Below, piece by piece: positions 43,855 through 55,913 of a stretch of DNA of 64,000 nt (within the stretch, counting starts at the first letter, position 1; every line of letters begins with the position of its first letter). Location: NCBI GenBank assembly GCA_021802555.1, contig JAJZRU010000002.1, positions 62,001-126,000 of the forward strand, in the 5' to 3' direction. Below the pieces are notes generated by a model. It did no database searches. It was not told where the DNA came from and saw only the letters and a list, made by a program, of their open reading frames with translations. The DNA is from Pseudomonadota bacterium (lineage in GTDB: Bacteria; Pseudomonadota; Gammaproteobacteria; Burkholderiales; Thiobacillaceae). Made by a program: the position numbers and the translations under genes.

Positions 43855-44922
43855 TTAATTAATCGTCAGGCCGGGCAGGGTGATGCCGCCGTCGTGCACT
43901 TGCAGTCCGGCGGCAAAGCCCGGCAAGGCATCGAGCCCGCCCAGCCCCCGGTCGGCGAGCGCCTGCACGTAGGGCAACACGGCATGCGCCAGGGCCAGGC
44001 TGGCGGTGCGCGCCACGGCGCCGGGCATGTTGGTGACGCAATAATGCACGATGCCTTCCTCGACGTAGAAAGGGGCGCTGTGGGTGGTGGGCCGCGAGGT
44101 GTCGGCGATGCCGCCCTGGTCGATCGAAACGTCCACGAGCGCGCTGCCGGGCCGCATGCGGCGCAACAACTCGCGCGTCAGCAGGCGCGGCGCCCGGCGG
44201 CCCGGCACGAGCACGGCGCCGATCACGAGATCGGCGTGCGGCAGCAACTGCGCGAGCGTGTCGGCGTCGGCAAAGCCCGTGGTCAGGCGCGCGCCGTACA
44301 GGTCGTCCAGCCGGCGCAACGGTTCGGCGTTGCGGTCCAGCACGGTGACGCGTGCGCCCAGGCCCAGGGCCACGCGGGCGGCATTGCCGCCCACCATGCC
44401 GCCGCCCAGGATGAGGGCTTCGGCGGGCGCCACGCCCGGCACACCCGGCAGCAGTACGCCGCGCCCGCCCTGGGCCATGAACAAGGCCTGGGCGCCGACC
44501 TGCGGGGCGAGGCGCCCGGCGATTTCTGACATGGGTGCGAGCAAGGGGGTGCCGCCCGCAGGCCCGGCAACGGTTTCGAAGCCGATGGCCGTGACCCGGC
44601 GTTCAACGAGCGTGCGGGTCAACTCGGGCAGCGCGGCGAGATGCAGATAACAGAACAATAGCTGCCCGGCTTGCAGACGGGCGTACTCCGCGGCCTGCGG
44701 TTCCTTGACCTTGACCACCAGCTCGGCCTGCCAGGCCTGCGCGGCATCGACCATGCGCGCCCCCGCGGCGGCATAGGCGGCATCAGGAAAGCCGATGGCG
44801 GCGCCGGCAGCGCGCTCGACATCGACCCCATGCCCTGCGGCGGTCAGCGTGCCGACCCCCGCCGGGGTCAGCGCGACGCGATGTTCCTGATCCTTGGTTT
44901 CTTTCGGCAGGCCGATGCGCAT
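43855..44922 (-). CDS. ald: Alanine dehydrogenase
   Basis: This 355-residue NAD-dependent enzyme interconverts L-alanine and pyruvate plus ammonia. Typical segments are MRIGLPKETKDQEHRVALTP, the catalytic lysine region ELVVKVKEP, the nucleotide-binding GGGMVGGNAARVALGLGARVTVLD and NMPGAVARTAS. It starts 12 bases after the fabI stop, so the two are probably co-transcribed. It adds a further ammonia-linked reaction to a window rich in nitrogen metabolism. Confidence 0.92.
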   Translation of the reverse strand: MRIGLPKETKDQEHRVALTPAGVGTLTAAGHGVDVERAAGAAIGFPDAAYAAAGARMVDAAQAWQAELVVKVKEPQAAEYARLQAGQLLFCYLHLAALPELTRTLVERRVTAIGFETVAGPAGGTPLLAPMSEIAGRLAPQVGAQALFMAQGGRGVLLPGVPGVAPAEALILGGGMVGGNAARVALGLGARVTVLDRNAEPLRRLDDLYGARLTTGFADADTLAQLLPHADLVIGAVLVPGRRAPRLLTRELLRRMRPGSALVDVSIDQGGIADTSRPTTHSAPFYVEEGIVHYCVTNMPGAVARTASLALAHAVLPYVQALADRGLGGLDALPGFAAGLQVHDGGITLPGLTIN

Positions 44923-44934
44923 GCTGATGCCGGC

Positions 44935-45717
44935 CTAGAAATCCGCGCCCATGGTGGTGTTGAAGCCGCCGTCCACATAGGTGATCTCGCCCGTGATGCC
45001 GCTGGCCAGATCGGAGAGCAGGAAGGCGGCGGCATTGCCCACTTCCTCGGCCGTGACATTGCGGCGCAGGGGCGCGTTCTTCTCGACCTGGGTGAAGATC
45101 TTGTTGAAATCGCCTATGCCTCCGGCGGCCAGCGTCTTGATGGGGCCGGCCGAGATGGCGTTGACGCGGATGCCCAGGGGGCCCAGGTTCTGCGCCAGGT
45201 AGTAGACGCTCGATTCCAGGCTCGCCTTGGCCATGCCCATGACGTTGTAGTGCGGCACCGAGCGCACCGCACCGAGATAGGAGAGCGTGAGCAGGGAGGC
45301 GCGCCGTCCCTCCAGGTAGGGCAGGGCGGCCTTGGCCAGGGCGGGGAAGCTGTAGGCGCTGATGTCGTGGGCGATGCGGAAGTTCTCGCGCGTGAGGTTG
45401 TCGAGCAAATTCCCCGTCAGCGCATCCTTGGGCACGAAGGCCATGGAATGCAGCAAGCCGTCGAAGCGCCCCCAATGGCGGCCGAGGTGCTCGAACAGCG
45501 CGGCGATTTCGTCGTCGCTCGATACGTCGCAGGGGAACACCAAGTCGACGCCGAATTCCTTGGCAAAACCCTCCACCCGCTCGCGCGCCCTTTCGCCCTG
45601 ATAGCTGAAGGCGAGCTCCGCACCCTCGCGCCTGCAGGCCGCCGCGACGGCGTAGGCGATGGAGCGATTGCTGATGATGCCGGTGATGAGCAGGCGTTTG
45701 CCGGCAAGAAATCCCAT
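44935..45717 (-). CDS. fabI: Enoyl-[acyl-carrier-protein] reductase (NADH)
   Basis: This 260-residue short-chain reductase completes fatty-acid elongation. It begins [20 protein letters not shown], the FabI nucleotide site, and has the catalytic tyrosines and lysine in [24 protein letters not shown], then [15 protein letters not shown]. Length and motifs match the E. coli enzyme closely. It diverges from the binding-protein gene at 45793 with 75 bases between the starts. Confidence 0.95.
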   Translation of the reverse strand: MGFLAGKRLLITGIISNRSIAYAVAAACRREGAELAFSYQGERARERVEGFAKEFGVDLVFPCDVSSDDEIAALFEHLGRHWGRFDGLLHSMAFVPKDALTGNLLDNLTRENFRIAHDISAYSFPALAKAALPYLEGRRASLLTLSYLGAVRSVPHYNVMGMAKASLESSVYYLAQNLGPLGIRVNAISAGPIKTLAAGGIGDFNKIFTQVEKNAPLRRNVTAEEVGNAAAFLLSDLASGITGEITYVDGGFNTTMGADF

Positions 45718-45792
45718 GGCGCTTCCCCAGTGACGTGAAGCCTCGCATTATACCGGCTGACAAGGGCGGGGCCGGCCGCTACACTGGCCGCC

Positions 45793-47937
45793 ATGCCCAT
45801 GTTGCGCCACCTTGCCCTCGCTTGCCTGGCTCTGGCGCTGGGCGCGTGCGGCAAGATATGGAACGATCCCTATCCTGCCTCCCAGGCGCGCGCCAATGTC
45901 CTCTACAGCGCCTTCAGCGAACGGCCCAAGCATCTGGACCCGGCGCGCGCCTACAGCAGCAACGAAACCGAGATCATCGGTCAGATCTACGAACCGCCGC
46001 TGCAGTACAGCTTTCTCAAGCGGCCCTACACCCTGGAGCCGCTCACTGCGCAGAGCCTGCCCAGGGTGCGCTATTACGACAAGGCGGGGCGCGAGCTTCC
46101 GGCCGACGCGCCCATAGGGCAAATCGCCGAGAGCGTGTACGACATCACCCTCAAGCCGGGAATTTACTATCAGCCGCATCCGGCGTTTGCCGTCGATGCG
46201 CACGGCCGGCCGCGCTATCTGCATCTGGGCGCCGCCGGCATGGCGGGGCGCGACAGCCTGGCGGATTTTCACCACAGCGGCACGCGCGAGCTGACAACGG
46301 CGGACTATGTCTACGAGATCAAGCGGCTGGCCGACCCCGCAGTGGCTTCGCCCATCTACAGCCTCATGGCGCAATACATCCTGGGCCTGCGCCGGCTGGG
46401 CGCGCAGTTGGAACAGGCGCGCAAGAACGATCCGCATGGTTTTATCGATCTGGACCGCTACGCGCTGCCCGGCGCGCAGGTGACCGGGCGCTATTCCTAC
46501 CGCATCACCCTCAAGGGCAAATATCCGCAGTTTCTCTATTGGCTGGCCATGCCCTTCTTCGCACCCGTGCCGCGCGTGGTGGACGAGTTCTACCGCCAGT
46601 CGGGGATGGCACAGCGCAATCTGAGCCTGGACACCCAGCCGGTCGGCACGGGCGCCTTCATGCTCACGGTCAACGAACCCAACCGGCGCATGGTGCTCAT
46701 GCGCAATCCCGATTTCCATGCCGAGTTCTATCCGCGCCACGGCATGCCGGGAGATGTCGCGCGGGGCCTGCTCAGGGATGCCGGCAAGCGCCTGCCCTTG
46801 CTCGACGGTGCCGTCTACAGCCTGGAAAAGGAGAACATTCCCTATTGGAACAAATTCCTGCAGGGCTATTACGATGTTTCGGGGCTGAGCTCGGACAGCT
46901 TCGACCAGGCCGTGCGCTTCGGCGGCGCCGGCCAGGCCGAGCTGGCGCCCGCCATGCGCGCGCGCGGCATGCAGTTGATTACCGCCGTGGCGCCGAGCAT
47001 CTGGTACCTGGGGTTCAACATGCAGGACCCCGTGGTGGGCGGCCTGGACGCAAAGCACCGCGATCTGCGCCAAGCCATATCTATCGCGCTCGATTACGAG
47101 CAGTTCATCGACATCTTTCTCAACGGCCGCGGCGTGCCCGGCCAGGGGCCCTTGCCCCCCGGCATCTATGGCTACGCCCCCAACGCCTACGATCCCTGGG
47201 TGTACGAGCGCCGCGACGGCCGCATCGAGCGGCGCCCGCTGGCCTATGCGCGGGCGCTGCTGGCGCGCGCCGGCTATCCCGGCGGCCGCAACGCGCTGAG
47301 CGGCCAGCCGCTGGTGCTTTATTTCGATACCATGGCCAGCGGCCCGGATGCGCGCGCGCGCCTGGAATGGTATCGCAAGCAGTTCGCCAGGCTGGGCATC
47401 CAGCTGGTGGTGCGTGCGACCGACTACAACCGCTTCCAGGACAAGATGCGCCGCGGCAACGACCAGATCTTCGAATGGGGCTGGAATGCCGACTATCCCG
47501 ATCCGGAAAATTTCTTCTTCCTGCTGTACGGCCCCAACGGCAAGGTAAAGGACGGCGGTGAGAACGCGGCCAATTACGCCAACCCCGAGTTCGACCGTCT
47601 GTTCGAGCAGATGCGCTACATGGACGACGGCCCGGCGCGTCTGGCGCTGATCGATCGCATGAATGCCATCGTCGAGCGCGATGCGCCCTGGGTGTTCGCC
47701 TACTATCCCAAGGCGTTCACCCTCATCCAGCCCTGGGTCTACAACGTCAAGCCCAATTTCATGGCCAACAACACCCTCAAATACCGGCGCATCGATCCGG
47801 CCCTGCGTGCGCGCCTGCGCGCAGCCTGGAACCATCCGGTGCTGTGGCCCCTGGGCGCGCTGGCCGCCGGGCTCGTGCTCGCCGTGCTGCCGGCCTGGCG
47901 CGCTTGGCGGCGCCGCGAAAGGCAGGCCGCGCGATGA
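45793..47937 (+). CDS. Family 5 ABC substrate-binding lipoprotein (YejA-like) with C-terminal membrane anchor
   Basis: This 714-residue extracytoplasmic binding protein probably binds peptides. Residues 1-20 end in the lipobox LGAC, so Cys is lipidated. The SBP_bac_5 domain includes RPKHLDPARAYSSNETEIIGQIYEPPLQY and GWNADYPDPENFFFLLYGPNG. Unusually, the C terminus has a second membrane segment (VLWPLGALAAGLVLAVLPAW) followed by a basic tail, so the protein may be anchored at both ends. It is longer than typical YejA (about 600). The permease gene overlaps its stop. Confidence 0.85.
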   Translation: MPMLRHLALACLALALGACGKIWNDPYPASQARANVLYSAFSERPKHLDPARAYSSNETEIIGQIYEPPLQYSFLKRPYTLEPLTAQSLPRVRYYDKAGRELPADAPIGQIAESVYDITLKPGIYYQPHPAFAVDAHGRPRYLHLGAAGMAGRDSLADFHHSGTRELTTADYVYEIKRLADPAVASPIYSLMAQYILGLRRLGAQLEQARKNDPHGFIDLDRYALPGAQVTGRYSYRITLKGKYPQFLYWLAMPFFAPVPRVVDEFYRQSGMAQRNLSLDTQPVGTGAFMLTVNEPNRRMVLMRNPDFHAEFYPRHGMPGDVARGLLRDAGKRLPLLDGAVYSLEKENIPYWNKFLQGYYDVSGLSSDSFDQAVRFGGAGQAELAPAMRARGMQLITAVAPSIWYLGFNMQDPVVGGLDAKHRDLRQAISIALDYEQFIDIFLNGRGVPGQGPLPPGIYGYAPNAYDPWVYERRDGRIERRPLAYARALLARAGYPGGRNALSGQPLVLYFDTMASGPDARARLEWYRKQFARLGIQLVVRATDYNRFQDKMRRGNDQIFEWGWNADYPDPENFFFLLYGPNGKVKDGGENAANYANPEFDRLFEQMRYMDDGPARLALIDRMNAIVERDAPWVFAYYPKAFTLIQPWVYNVKPNFMANNTLKYRRIDPALRARLRAAWNHPVLWPLGALAAGLVLAVLPAWRAWRRRERQAAR

Positions 47938-48911
47938 TGCGCTACCTCGTCAAGCGCCTGCTTTACGCCGTACCCATCCTGCTGGGCGTGAATCTGCTGA
48001 CTTTCGCGCTGTTCTTCGTGGTCAACACCCCGGACGACATGGCGCGCCTGCAGCTGGGCACCAAGCGCGTCACGCCCGAGGCCATCGCGCGCTGGAAGGC
48101 GGAGCACGGCTACGACGAGCCGCTTTTCTACAATCCCAAGGCGGCCGGCGTGGACAAGATCACCGACACGCTGTTCGCGCGCAAGAGCGCCGCCATGTTC
48201 GTGTTCGATTTCGGCCGCTCCGACGACGGCCGCGACATCGGCAGGGAGATCCGCACGCGCATGTGGCCCAGCCTGGCGATCGCCGTGCCCGTGTTCGTCA
48301 TCGGCCTGGCGGCCAACATCAGCTTCGCCCTGTTGATGATCTTTTTCCGCGGCACTTATCTGGACTGGGCGGGGCTTGCGCTGTGCATCCTGCTCATGTC
48401 CATTTCCGGGCTGTTCTACATCATCGCCGGACAGTTCTTCATCGCCAAGCTCTGGCATCTGCTGCCCATTTCCGGCTACAGCGGCGGCATCCACGCGCTG
48501 CGCTTCATCCTGCTGCCGGTGCTGGTGAGCCTCGCGGCCGGGCTGGGCAGCGGCGCGCGCTGGTACCGCACCCTGTTCCAGGAGGAGGTCGGCAAGGACT
48601 ATGTGCGCACGGCGCGCGCCAAGGGGCTTTCCGAAGTGCGCGTGCTGTTCGGCCACGTGCTCAGGAACGGGCTCATCCCCATCCTCACGGGCGCCGTGGC
48701 GGTGCTGCCGCTGCTGTTTCTCGGCAGCCTGCTGACTGAATCCTTCTTCGGCATACCCGGCCTGGGCAGCTATACGGTGGACGCCATCCGGGCGCAGGAC
48801 TTCGCCGTGGTGCGGGCCATGGTATTCCTGGGCTCGCTGCTTTACATCGTCGGCCTCATGCTCACCGACATCTCCTATGCGCTGGCCGATCCGCGCGTGA
48901 GGCTGGGATGA
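47934..48911 (+). CDS. Peptide ABC transporter permease (YejB-like)
   Basis: This 325-residue permease begins MMRYLVKRLLYAVPILLGVNLLTFALFF, the OppB/YejB start, and has six membrane helices. The ATPase-docking segment is EVGKDYVRTARAKGLSEVRVLFGHVLRNGLIP. The region after helix 1 is a periplasmic stretch of about 85 residues. It overlaps the binding-protein gene by four bases and the next permease gene by four. Confidence 0.88.
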   Translation: MMRYLVKRLLYAVPILLGVNLLTFALFFVVNTPDDMARLQLGTKRVTPEAIARWKAEHGYDEPLFYNPKAAGVDKITDTLFARKSAAMFVFDFGRSDDGRDIGREIRTRMWPSLAIAVPVFVIGLAANISFALLMIFFRGTYLDWAGLALCILLMSISGLFYIIAGQFFIAKLWHLLPISGYSGGIHALRFILLPVLVSLAAGLGSGARWYRTLFQEEVGKDYVRTARAKGLSEVRVLFGHVLRNGLIPILTGAVAVLPLLFLGSLLTESFFGIPGLGSYTVDAIRAQDFAVVRAMVFLGSLLYIVGLMLTDISYALADPRVRLG

Positions 48912-50310
48912 GCCTGCCCTTCCGGCCGGTCGTCCTGTGGACCGACGCGCTGCTTTTCGTGTTGCTCACCGTGCTCGCGGCGCTGGCCTTCTGGACGGCG
49001 CGCAACCCGCAGTGGCGCAGGCCCTGGGCGCGCGTGGGCCAGAGCCCGCTGGCGGTGGTCTGCCTGGGGGTGCTGGGTGCCTATGCGCTTATCGCCGTGC
49101 TGGATTCCCTGCATTACTGCCCGCGCCTGCCGCAGGCCGTCCCCGGCCAACCGGCGCAGTACTCGGACACGGTGCGCAGCGTATTCGACGCGCTGACGCC
49201 GGACTTGTGGCGGGTGCAGGAGGAAACCTATTCTGCGCCTCTGGCCGCGCATTTGTTCGTGCGCCAGCCGCAGACCCTGCCCGACGGACAGGTGGTGCGG
49301 GTGTATCCGCGCCTGCGCATCGCCGCTGGTTCTGCGCCGCCAGGCCAGCGCTGGGGCGATATCGCCCGCCGCACGCTCTCGGGCGCAGCCGCAGGGCTGG
49401 CGGTGGGCGCCCTGTGCGTCGGGCTGCTGGCCTGGCGTTGCGGTCGTGTCCGGGGCGCGCGCGCGTGGCTTGCGGCGGCGGCGTGTGGGCAGGCGGGCTG
49501 GCCGGTGCGCACCCTGGCGGCGACGCTTGCCGTCATGTTCGTGCTCGTGGGCGTGATCGCCGCACTGGCCCCGGCCTACCATGTGCTGGGCACCGACAAA
49601 GTGGGCCAGGACGTGCTCTATCTCACCCTCAAAAGCATACGCACGGGTTTGCTAATCGGCACGCTGACCACGCTCGTGACCCTGCCTTTGGCCGTCCTGC
49701 TGGGCATCGCCGCGGGCTATTTCGGCGGTTGGGTGGACGACGCCATCCAATACGTCTACACCGTGCTCAATTCCATCCCCGCGGTGCTGCTTATCGCCGC
49801 CGCCGTGCTCATGGCCCAGGTCTACATCGAAACCCATGTCCGGATGTTCGACACCAACGCCGCGCGCGCGGATTTCCGTCTGCTGTTTCTGTGCCTGATC
49901 CTGGGCATGACCAGCTGGACCACCCTGGCGCGGCTGCTGCGCGGCGAGACGCTCAAGATACGCGCGCTCGAATACATCGAGGCGGCGCGCGCCTTCGGCG
50001 TCGGCCATGGGCGCATCCTGCTGCGCCATGTCCTGCCCAACGTCTTCCACATCGTGCTCATCAGCACGGTGATGGATTTCTCAGGCCTGGTGCTGGCGGA
50101 AGCGGTGCTCTCGTATGTCGGCGTGGGCGTGGATCCCCTGACCTACAGCTGGGGCAACATGATCAACGCGGCGCGCCTGGAGCTGGCGCGCGAGCCAGTG
50201 GTGTGGTGGCAGTTGGTCGCCGCCTTCGTCTTCATGTCCACGCTGGTGCTGGCCGCCAACCTGCTCGCCGACGTGGTGCGCGAGGCCTTCGATCCGCGCC
50301 GGGGAGGGGC

Positions 50311-50314
<4 letters not shown>
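48908..50314 (+). CDS. Peptide ABC transporter permease (YejE/OppC-like), N-terminally extended
   Basis: At 468 residues this permease is longer than usual. About 240 N-terminal residues hold three or four extra helices and a periplasmic segment. The OppC-type core follows, starting near YHVLGTDKVGQDVLYLTLKSIRTGLLIG. The docking loop reads ALEYIEAARAFGVGHGRILLRHVLPN. It pairs with the YejB-like permease. The extension has no motif I can name. Confidence 0.85.
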
Positions 50315-52239
<1,925 letters not shown>

Positions 52240-52261
52240 ACGGAAGAGCGGGCGCTTGGCG

Positions 52262-53977
52262 TCAGCCTGCACGCACCACCAAGCGTTGCCCGATGCGCAC
52301 CTCGCTGCCGCCCAGGTGATTCCAGGTACGCAGATCCGCCAGGCTCACGTCGAAACGCTGGGCGATGCCGGACAAGGTGTCGCCGCGCCGCACGGTGTAA
52401 TGGCGCAGCAGCGGATGCCGATAGGCGCGTGCCGGCGCGTAGGCACTGCGGCGCACGCCGCCGCCGCGGTAGAACACCAGCCGCTGGCCGACGCGCAGTT
52501 CGTTGGAGCGCAGATGGTTCCACAGCTTGATTTGCGCGACGCTTACGCCGTTTCGGTGCGCCAGACCGATGAGGTCTTCGCCGCGCCGCACCGTATGCCA
52601 ATAGACCGCCGGCGCGCGCGCGCCGGCGCCGCCGCGATGTTCCAGCGTCTGTGCCACGGCTTCCCAGGCCACCCGGTTGTCGGCAAGGGATGTGCCGCTG
52701 TTGTCGGCTTTCACCGGCACCAATATGGTCTGTGCTACGCGGAAACGCCCCCGATACAGGCGCAGCACGTTGTGCTCGGCCAGGCGCTGCGCATCCACGT
52801 TGAATTTCTGCGCCACCGCATCGAGCGATTCGCCGCGCCGCACCTGATAGGGCTCCCAGCGGTCCCAGTCGCCCTGTTCCAGATTGCTCTGGAATTCGTT
52901 GGCCTTGTCCACCGGCACCAGTACGGTTACCTGATGATGCGCGTGGATGAGTTTGCGCGGAAAGGCCGGGTTCAGGTCGAGGAATTCCTTGGTGCTCATG
53001 CCGGCCAGTCGCGCCGCCGTGTTGACGTCGATGTTGCCGGTATCGAGGGATATCTCGGTGAAGTAAGGCGAGTCGGGGAGCGGCGCCAGGTCCACGCCGA
53101 AGGCCTGCGGATCCTCGATCAGCTGCTTCATGGCCATGAGCTTGGGTACGTAGTTCTTGGTTTCGGCGGGCAGCGGCAGGTTCTGGTAATTGGTGGGCAG
53201 GCCGCGCGCCGCGTTCTGCTGCATGGCGCGCGCCACGCAGCCTTCGCCGCAATTGTAGGCGGCCAGGGCCAGATCCCAGGAGCCGAAATCCAGGAACAGC
53301 TTTTGCAAATAGTTGAGCGCCGCGTCGGTGCCGGCGATCACGTCGCGTCGGCCGTCGTACCAGGGGTTTTCCTTCAGGCCGTACAGGCGCGCCGTGGACG
53401 GGATGAACTGCCACAGGCCGGCGGCGTGGGCGTTGGAATAGGCCTGTGGGTTGAACGCGCTTTCCACCATGGGAAGCAGGGCGATTTCCGTCGGCATGCC
53501 GCGCTTTTGCACTTCCTGCACGACGTGGTAGAGATAGCGGCGCGCGCGGTCCAGCATGCGCGAGACGTATTGGGGCCGCTCCTGATACCAGCGCGTATTG
53601 GCTTCCACCAGGGGCCCGGACAGGTTGCGCAACTGGAAGCCCTGGCGGATGCGCGCCCACAGGCTGCTGTCCACACCGGAACTGGCGGCATCGCCGACGT
53701 CATTTTCCGGCAGCGCAGACATGGCGGCGTCGGTCGTGGGTGTCGTTGTCCCTGCGCTGACGGAAGCCTGGCTTCCGGACTGGGCATATTGGCTCAGGGG
53801 GGTGCCGCTTTGCGCAAGCACGCTGGCCAGCGGCGGAAGGGCGTCGGTGTCTTGGACGTAGGGGTCGGTAGCGGAAACCGTGGGGTTGCCGGCATAGGCG
53901 CAGATGGGCCCGCTCAAGCAGGCCAACGCCAGCAATATGCGCCCTCGCAAAGATAAAGATTTGATTTGTTTCGTCAT
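52262..53977 (-). CDS. mltD: MltD-like membrane-bound lytic murein transglycosylase with three LysM domains
   Basis: This 571-residue cell-wall enzyme cleaves the glycan strand of peptidoglycan. A signal segment (RGRILLALACLSGPICAYA) is followed by an SLT domain with catalytic Glu in PMVESAFNPQAYS, then AAGLWQFIPSTARLYGL and ALAAYNCGEGCVARAM. Three C-terminal LysM repeats (VRRGESLDAVAQ, VRRGEDLIGLAH, VRRGDTLSGIAQ) bind peptidoglycan. The lipobox of E. coli MltD is not clear here, since LALAC has Ala at -3. The gene is transcribed toward the YejF-like gene. Confidence 0.9.
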   Translation of the reverse strand: MTKQIKSLSLRGRILLALACLSGPICAYAGNPTVSATDPYVQDTDALPPLASVLAQSGTPLSQYAQSGSQASVSAGTTTPTTDAAMSALPENDVGDAASSGVDSSLWARIRQGFQLRNLSGPLVEANTRWYQERPQYVSRMLDRARRYLYHVVQEVQKRGMPTEIALLPMVESAFNPQAYSNAHAAGLWQFIPSTARLYGLKENPWYDGRRDVIAGTDAALNYLQKLFLDFGSWDLALAAYNCGEGCVARAMQQNAARGLPTNYQNLPLPAETKNYVPKLMAMKQLIEDPQAFGVDLAPLPDSPYFTEISLDTGNIDVNTAARLAGMSTKEFLDLNPAFPRKLIHAHHQVTVLVPVDKANEFQSNLEQGDWDRWEPYQVRRGESLDAVAQKFNVDAQRLAEHNVLRLYRGRFRVAQTILVPVKADNSGTSLADNRVAWEAVAQTLEHRGGAGARAPAVYWHTVRRGEDLIGLAHRNGVSVAQIKLWNHLRSNELRVGQRLVFYRGGGVRRSAYAPARAYRHPLLRHYTVRRGDTLSGIAQRFDVSLADLRTWNHLGGSEVRIGQRLVVRAG

Positions 53978-54053
53978 CTTTTCTCTCGGAGTAGGCCGCA
54001 GTGTAATCCCATCAGGAACGAGGGGTCAAGGCTGGCGGTTCGCCGCGATCCTG

Positions 54054-54255
54054 ACGGACATGGCGAATCGCCGCCCCGAATCATGAAACACTCACCGCCC
54101 TGTCCGTTTCCCTCCCTTGCAGGGCGCGCTCCGGCTGGCAAGCCGGAGCCGCTCGCCGGGCGCGGAATCTGTTCCGTGAATTACCCGGCCCGCCCCCGGC
54201 CCTCTCCCGGAGGGCGAGGGGGGACGCGGCAGCGCTGCGCGTTGTTTCACGCTAA
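54054..54255 (-). repeat. Dispersed repeat, copy C (diverged, with insertion)
   Basis: This block starts ACGGACATGGCGAATCGCCG and ends GTTGTTTCACGCTAA, matching both ends of the 129-bp element. It carries about 70 extra bases in the middle, including GCTCCGGCTGGCAAGCCGGAGC, a hairpin. It abuts copy B head-to-tail and lies in the 398-base gene-free gap between mltD and gloB. Confidence 0.8.
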
Positions 54256-54380
54256 CGGACATGGCGAATCGCCGCCCCAAATCATGAAACGCTCTTATCG
54301 CCCTGTCCGTTTCCCTCACCCCAGCCCTCTCCCAGAGGGCGAGGGGGACGCGGCAACGCTGCGCGTTGTTTCACGCTAAA
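54252..54380 (-). repeat. 129-bp dispersed repeat, copy B
   Basis: This copy is an exact reverse complement of 18091-18219. Its distal end supplies the TAG stop codon of gloB (minus strand, 54376-54378) and overlaps the final valine codon. Complete identity over 36 kb of separation implies recent movement or gene conversion. Confidence 0.9.
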
Positions 54381-55152
54381 CCCTGAACGCGTCCTTGGCC
54401 TTCCGTATAGCGGCAAAAACCTCGACCGCTTGAGCATCGGCGCTCGCGCCCCGACGAACGGCGCTGGCGCGCAAGGCGGCCATGTCGCACCGTAGGAAAG
54501 GGTTGGTGGCCTTTTCCAGTCCCAGGGGGGAAGGCAGGCTGGGCCGGCCCGCCTGGCGCAGCCGCAAGGTGGTTTGCATCCGGGCCTGCAACACGGGATT
54601 GTCGGCGTCCACGGTCAGGGCGAATTGCAGGTTGTCGAGGGTGTACTCGTGCGCGCAGCACACCAGGGTGTCGTCCGGCAGGCGCGCCAGACTTTCCAGA
54701 CTGGCGAACATCTGCGCGGGCGTGCCTTCGAACAGGCGGCCGCAGCCGCCGCCGAACAAGGTGTCGCCGCAAAACAGATACCCTGCGCCATAATAGCTGA
54801 CATGGCCGCGGGTATGGCCGGGCGTGGACAGCGCTTTCAGCGCTACCGCGGGGTGTGGGATCTGCAGCAGTTCGCCCCCCGACAGGGCCACGGTCCGGCC
54901 AGGGATGGCTTCCGTGGCGGGGCCATATACCGGCGTACCCGGATGGCGTTTCAGCAAGTCGCCGATGCCGCTCACGTGGTCGCCGTGATGATGGGTGGCA
55001 AGGATGGCCCCGAGTTGTAAGCCTAGGCTTGCCAGGGTTTCCAGCACCGGGAAGGCATCGCCCGGATCGACCGCGAGGGCGTGCCGAGCGTCATGCAGCA
55101 GCCAGATGTAGTTGTCGGCGAAGGCGGGCAGCGCCCGCAGGGTGAGTGGCAC
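54376..55152 (-). CDS. gloB: Hydroxyacylglutathione hydrolase (glyoxalase II)
   Basis: This 258-residue metallo-beta-lactamase-fold enzyme hydrolyses S-lactoylglutathione to lactate in methylglyoxal detoxification. The di-metal motif THHHGDHVSGI, the bridging aspartate region LFCGDTLFGGGCGRLFEG and CCAHEYTLDNLQFA are present. The start is GTG at 55152, giving MPLTLRALPAFADNYIWLL. The stop codon lies within the repeat at 54252-54380, so the original C terminus may have been trimmed slightly. It diverges from the methyltransferase gene. Confidence 0.93.
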   Translation of the reverse strand: MPLTLRALPAFADNYIWLLHDARHALAVDPGDAFPVLETLASLGLQLGAILATHHHGDHVSGIGDLLKRHPGTPVYGPATEAIPGRTVALSGGELLQIPHPAVALKALSTPGHTRGHVSYYGAGYLFCGDTLFGGGCGRLFEGTPAQMFASLESLARLPDDTLVCCAHEYTLDNLQFALTVDADNPVLQARMQTTLRLRQAGRPSLPSPLGLEKATNPFLRCDMAALRASAVRRGASADAQAVEVFAAIRKAKDAFRV

Positions 55153-55175
55153 GGAAAACGGCGAGGTAAACGACG

Positions 55176-55913
55176 ATGCACAAGAATAGCGCGGATTGGT
55201 TCGAGTCGCCGCTGGGGCGTTATCTGCTGGAGCGCGAGCAGGCCTATTACGACCAGGCGGTGGCCGACGTGTTCGGATTCAATGCCGTGCAAGTGGGCTT
55301 CGCCCGGGTGGATCTGCTGGCCAACAGCCGCATCCCCTTGCGGCTGCACTGTGCCGAAAGCGGCGGCGAGGTGTGCGGCAATCCGATGTTCCTGCCTTTT
55401 GCGGCGCAGTCCCTGGATCTGGTAGCGCTGCCGCACGTGCTGGAATTCAGCGATCATCCGCACAAGGTGCTGCGTGAGGCGGAGCGGGTGCTGATGCCGG
55501 AAGGCCGGCTCATCCTCTCGGGCTTCAATCCGCGCAGCCTGTGGGGCCTGGCGCGCCGCTGGCGCGGCCGCGACGGAGGCTATCCGTGGACGGGGGAATT
55601 CATCAACCTGTCGCGCCTCAAGGACTGGCTGGCCCTGCTGGGCTTCGAGGTCGCCGCCGGGCGCATGTGCTGCTATCGGCCGCCGTTCAACCGCGCGCAC
55701 TGGCTGCGGCGCTTCCGCTTCATGGAGCCGGCCGGCGACCGCTGGTGGGCGATGGGGGGCGGCGTCTATTTCCTGCAGGCCATCAAGCGCGTGCAGGGCA
55801 TGCGCGTCATCACGCCGCGCTGGAAGGAGGCGCTTGCTCCCGCGCTCGCGCCTGCCGCGCGCAATGTGGTCAACCTCAAGCACTATCGGGTGTCGCGTGA
55901 CAAAACCCTGTGA
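55176..55913 (+). CDS. Class I SAM-dependent methyltransferase
   Basis: This 245-residue protein lies between gloB and rnhA, a common betaproteobacterial arrangement. The usual SAM GxGxG motif is poorly conserved. Recognisable elements are [38 protein letters not shown] (motif II/III region) and [13 protein letters not shown]. Its substrate is unknown. GAGG (55163-55166) serves as ribosome-binding site for ATG 55176. The last 17 bases overlap rnhA. Confidence 0.8.
   Translation: MHKNSADWFESPLGRYLLEREQAYYDQAVADVFGFNAVQVGFARVDLLANSRIPLRLHCAESGGEVCGNPMFLPFAAQSLDLVALPHVLEFSDHPHKVLREAERVLMPEGRLILSGFNPRSLWGLARRWRGRDGGYPWTGEFINLSRLKDWLALLGFEVAAGRMCCYRPPFNRAHWLRRFRFMEPAGDRWWAMGGGVYFLQAIKRVQGMRVITPRWKEALAPALAPAARNVVNLKHYRVSRDKTL

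Noticed and set aside
48937-50310. In-frame extension of the YejF-like ATPase back to 48937
   Set aside because: The extension overlaps the whole permease gene in another frame and encodes no recognisable sequence. The ATPase domain begins right after the ATG at 50311.
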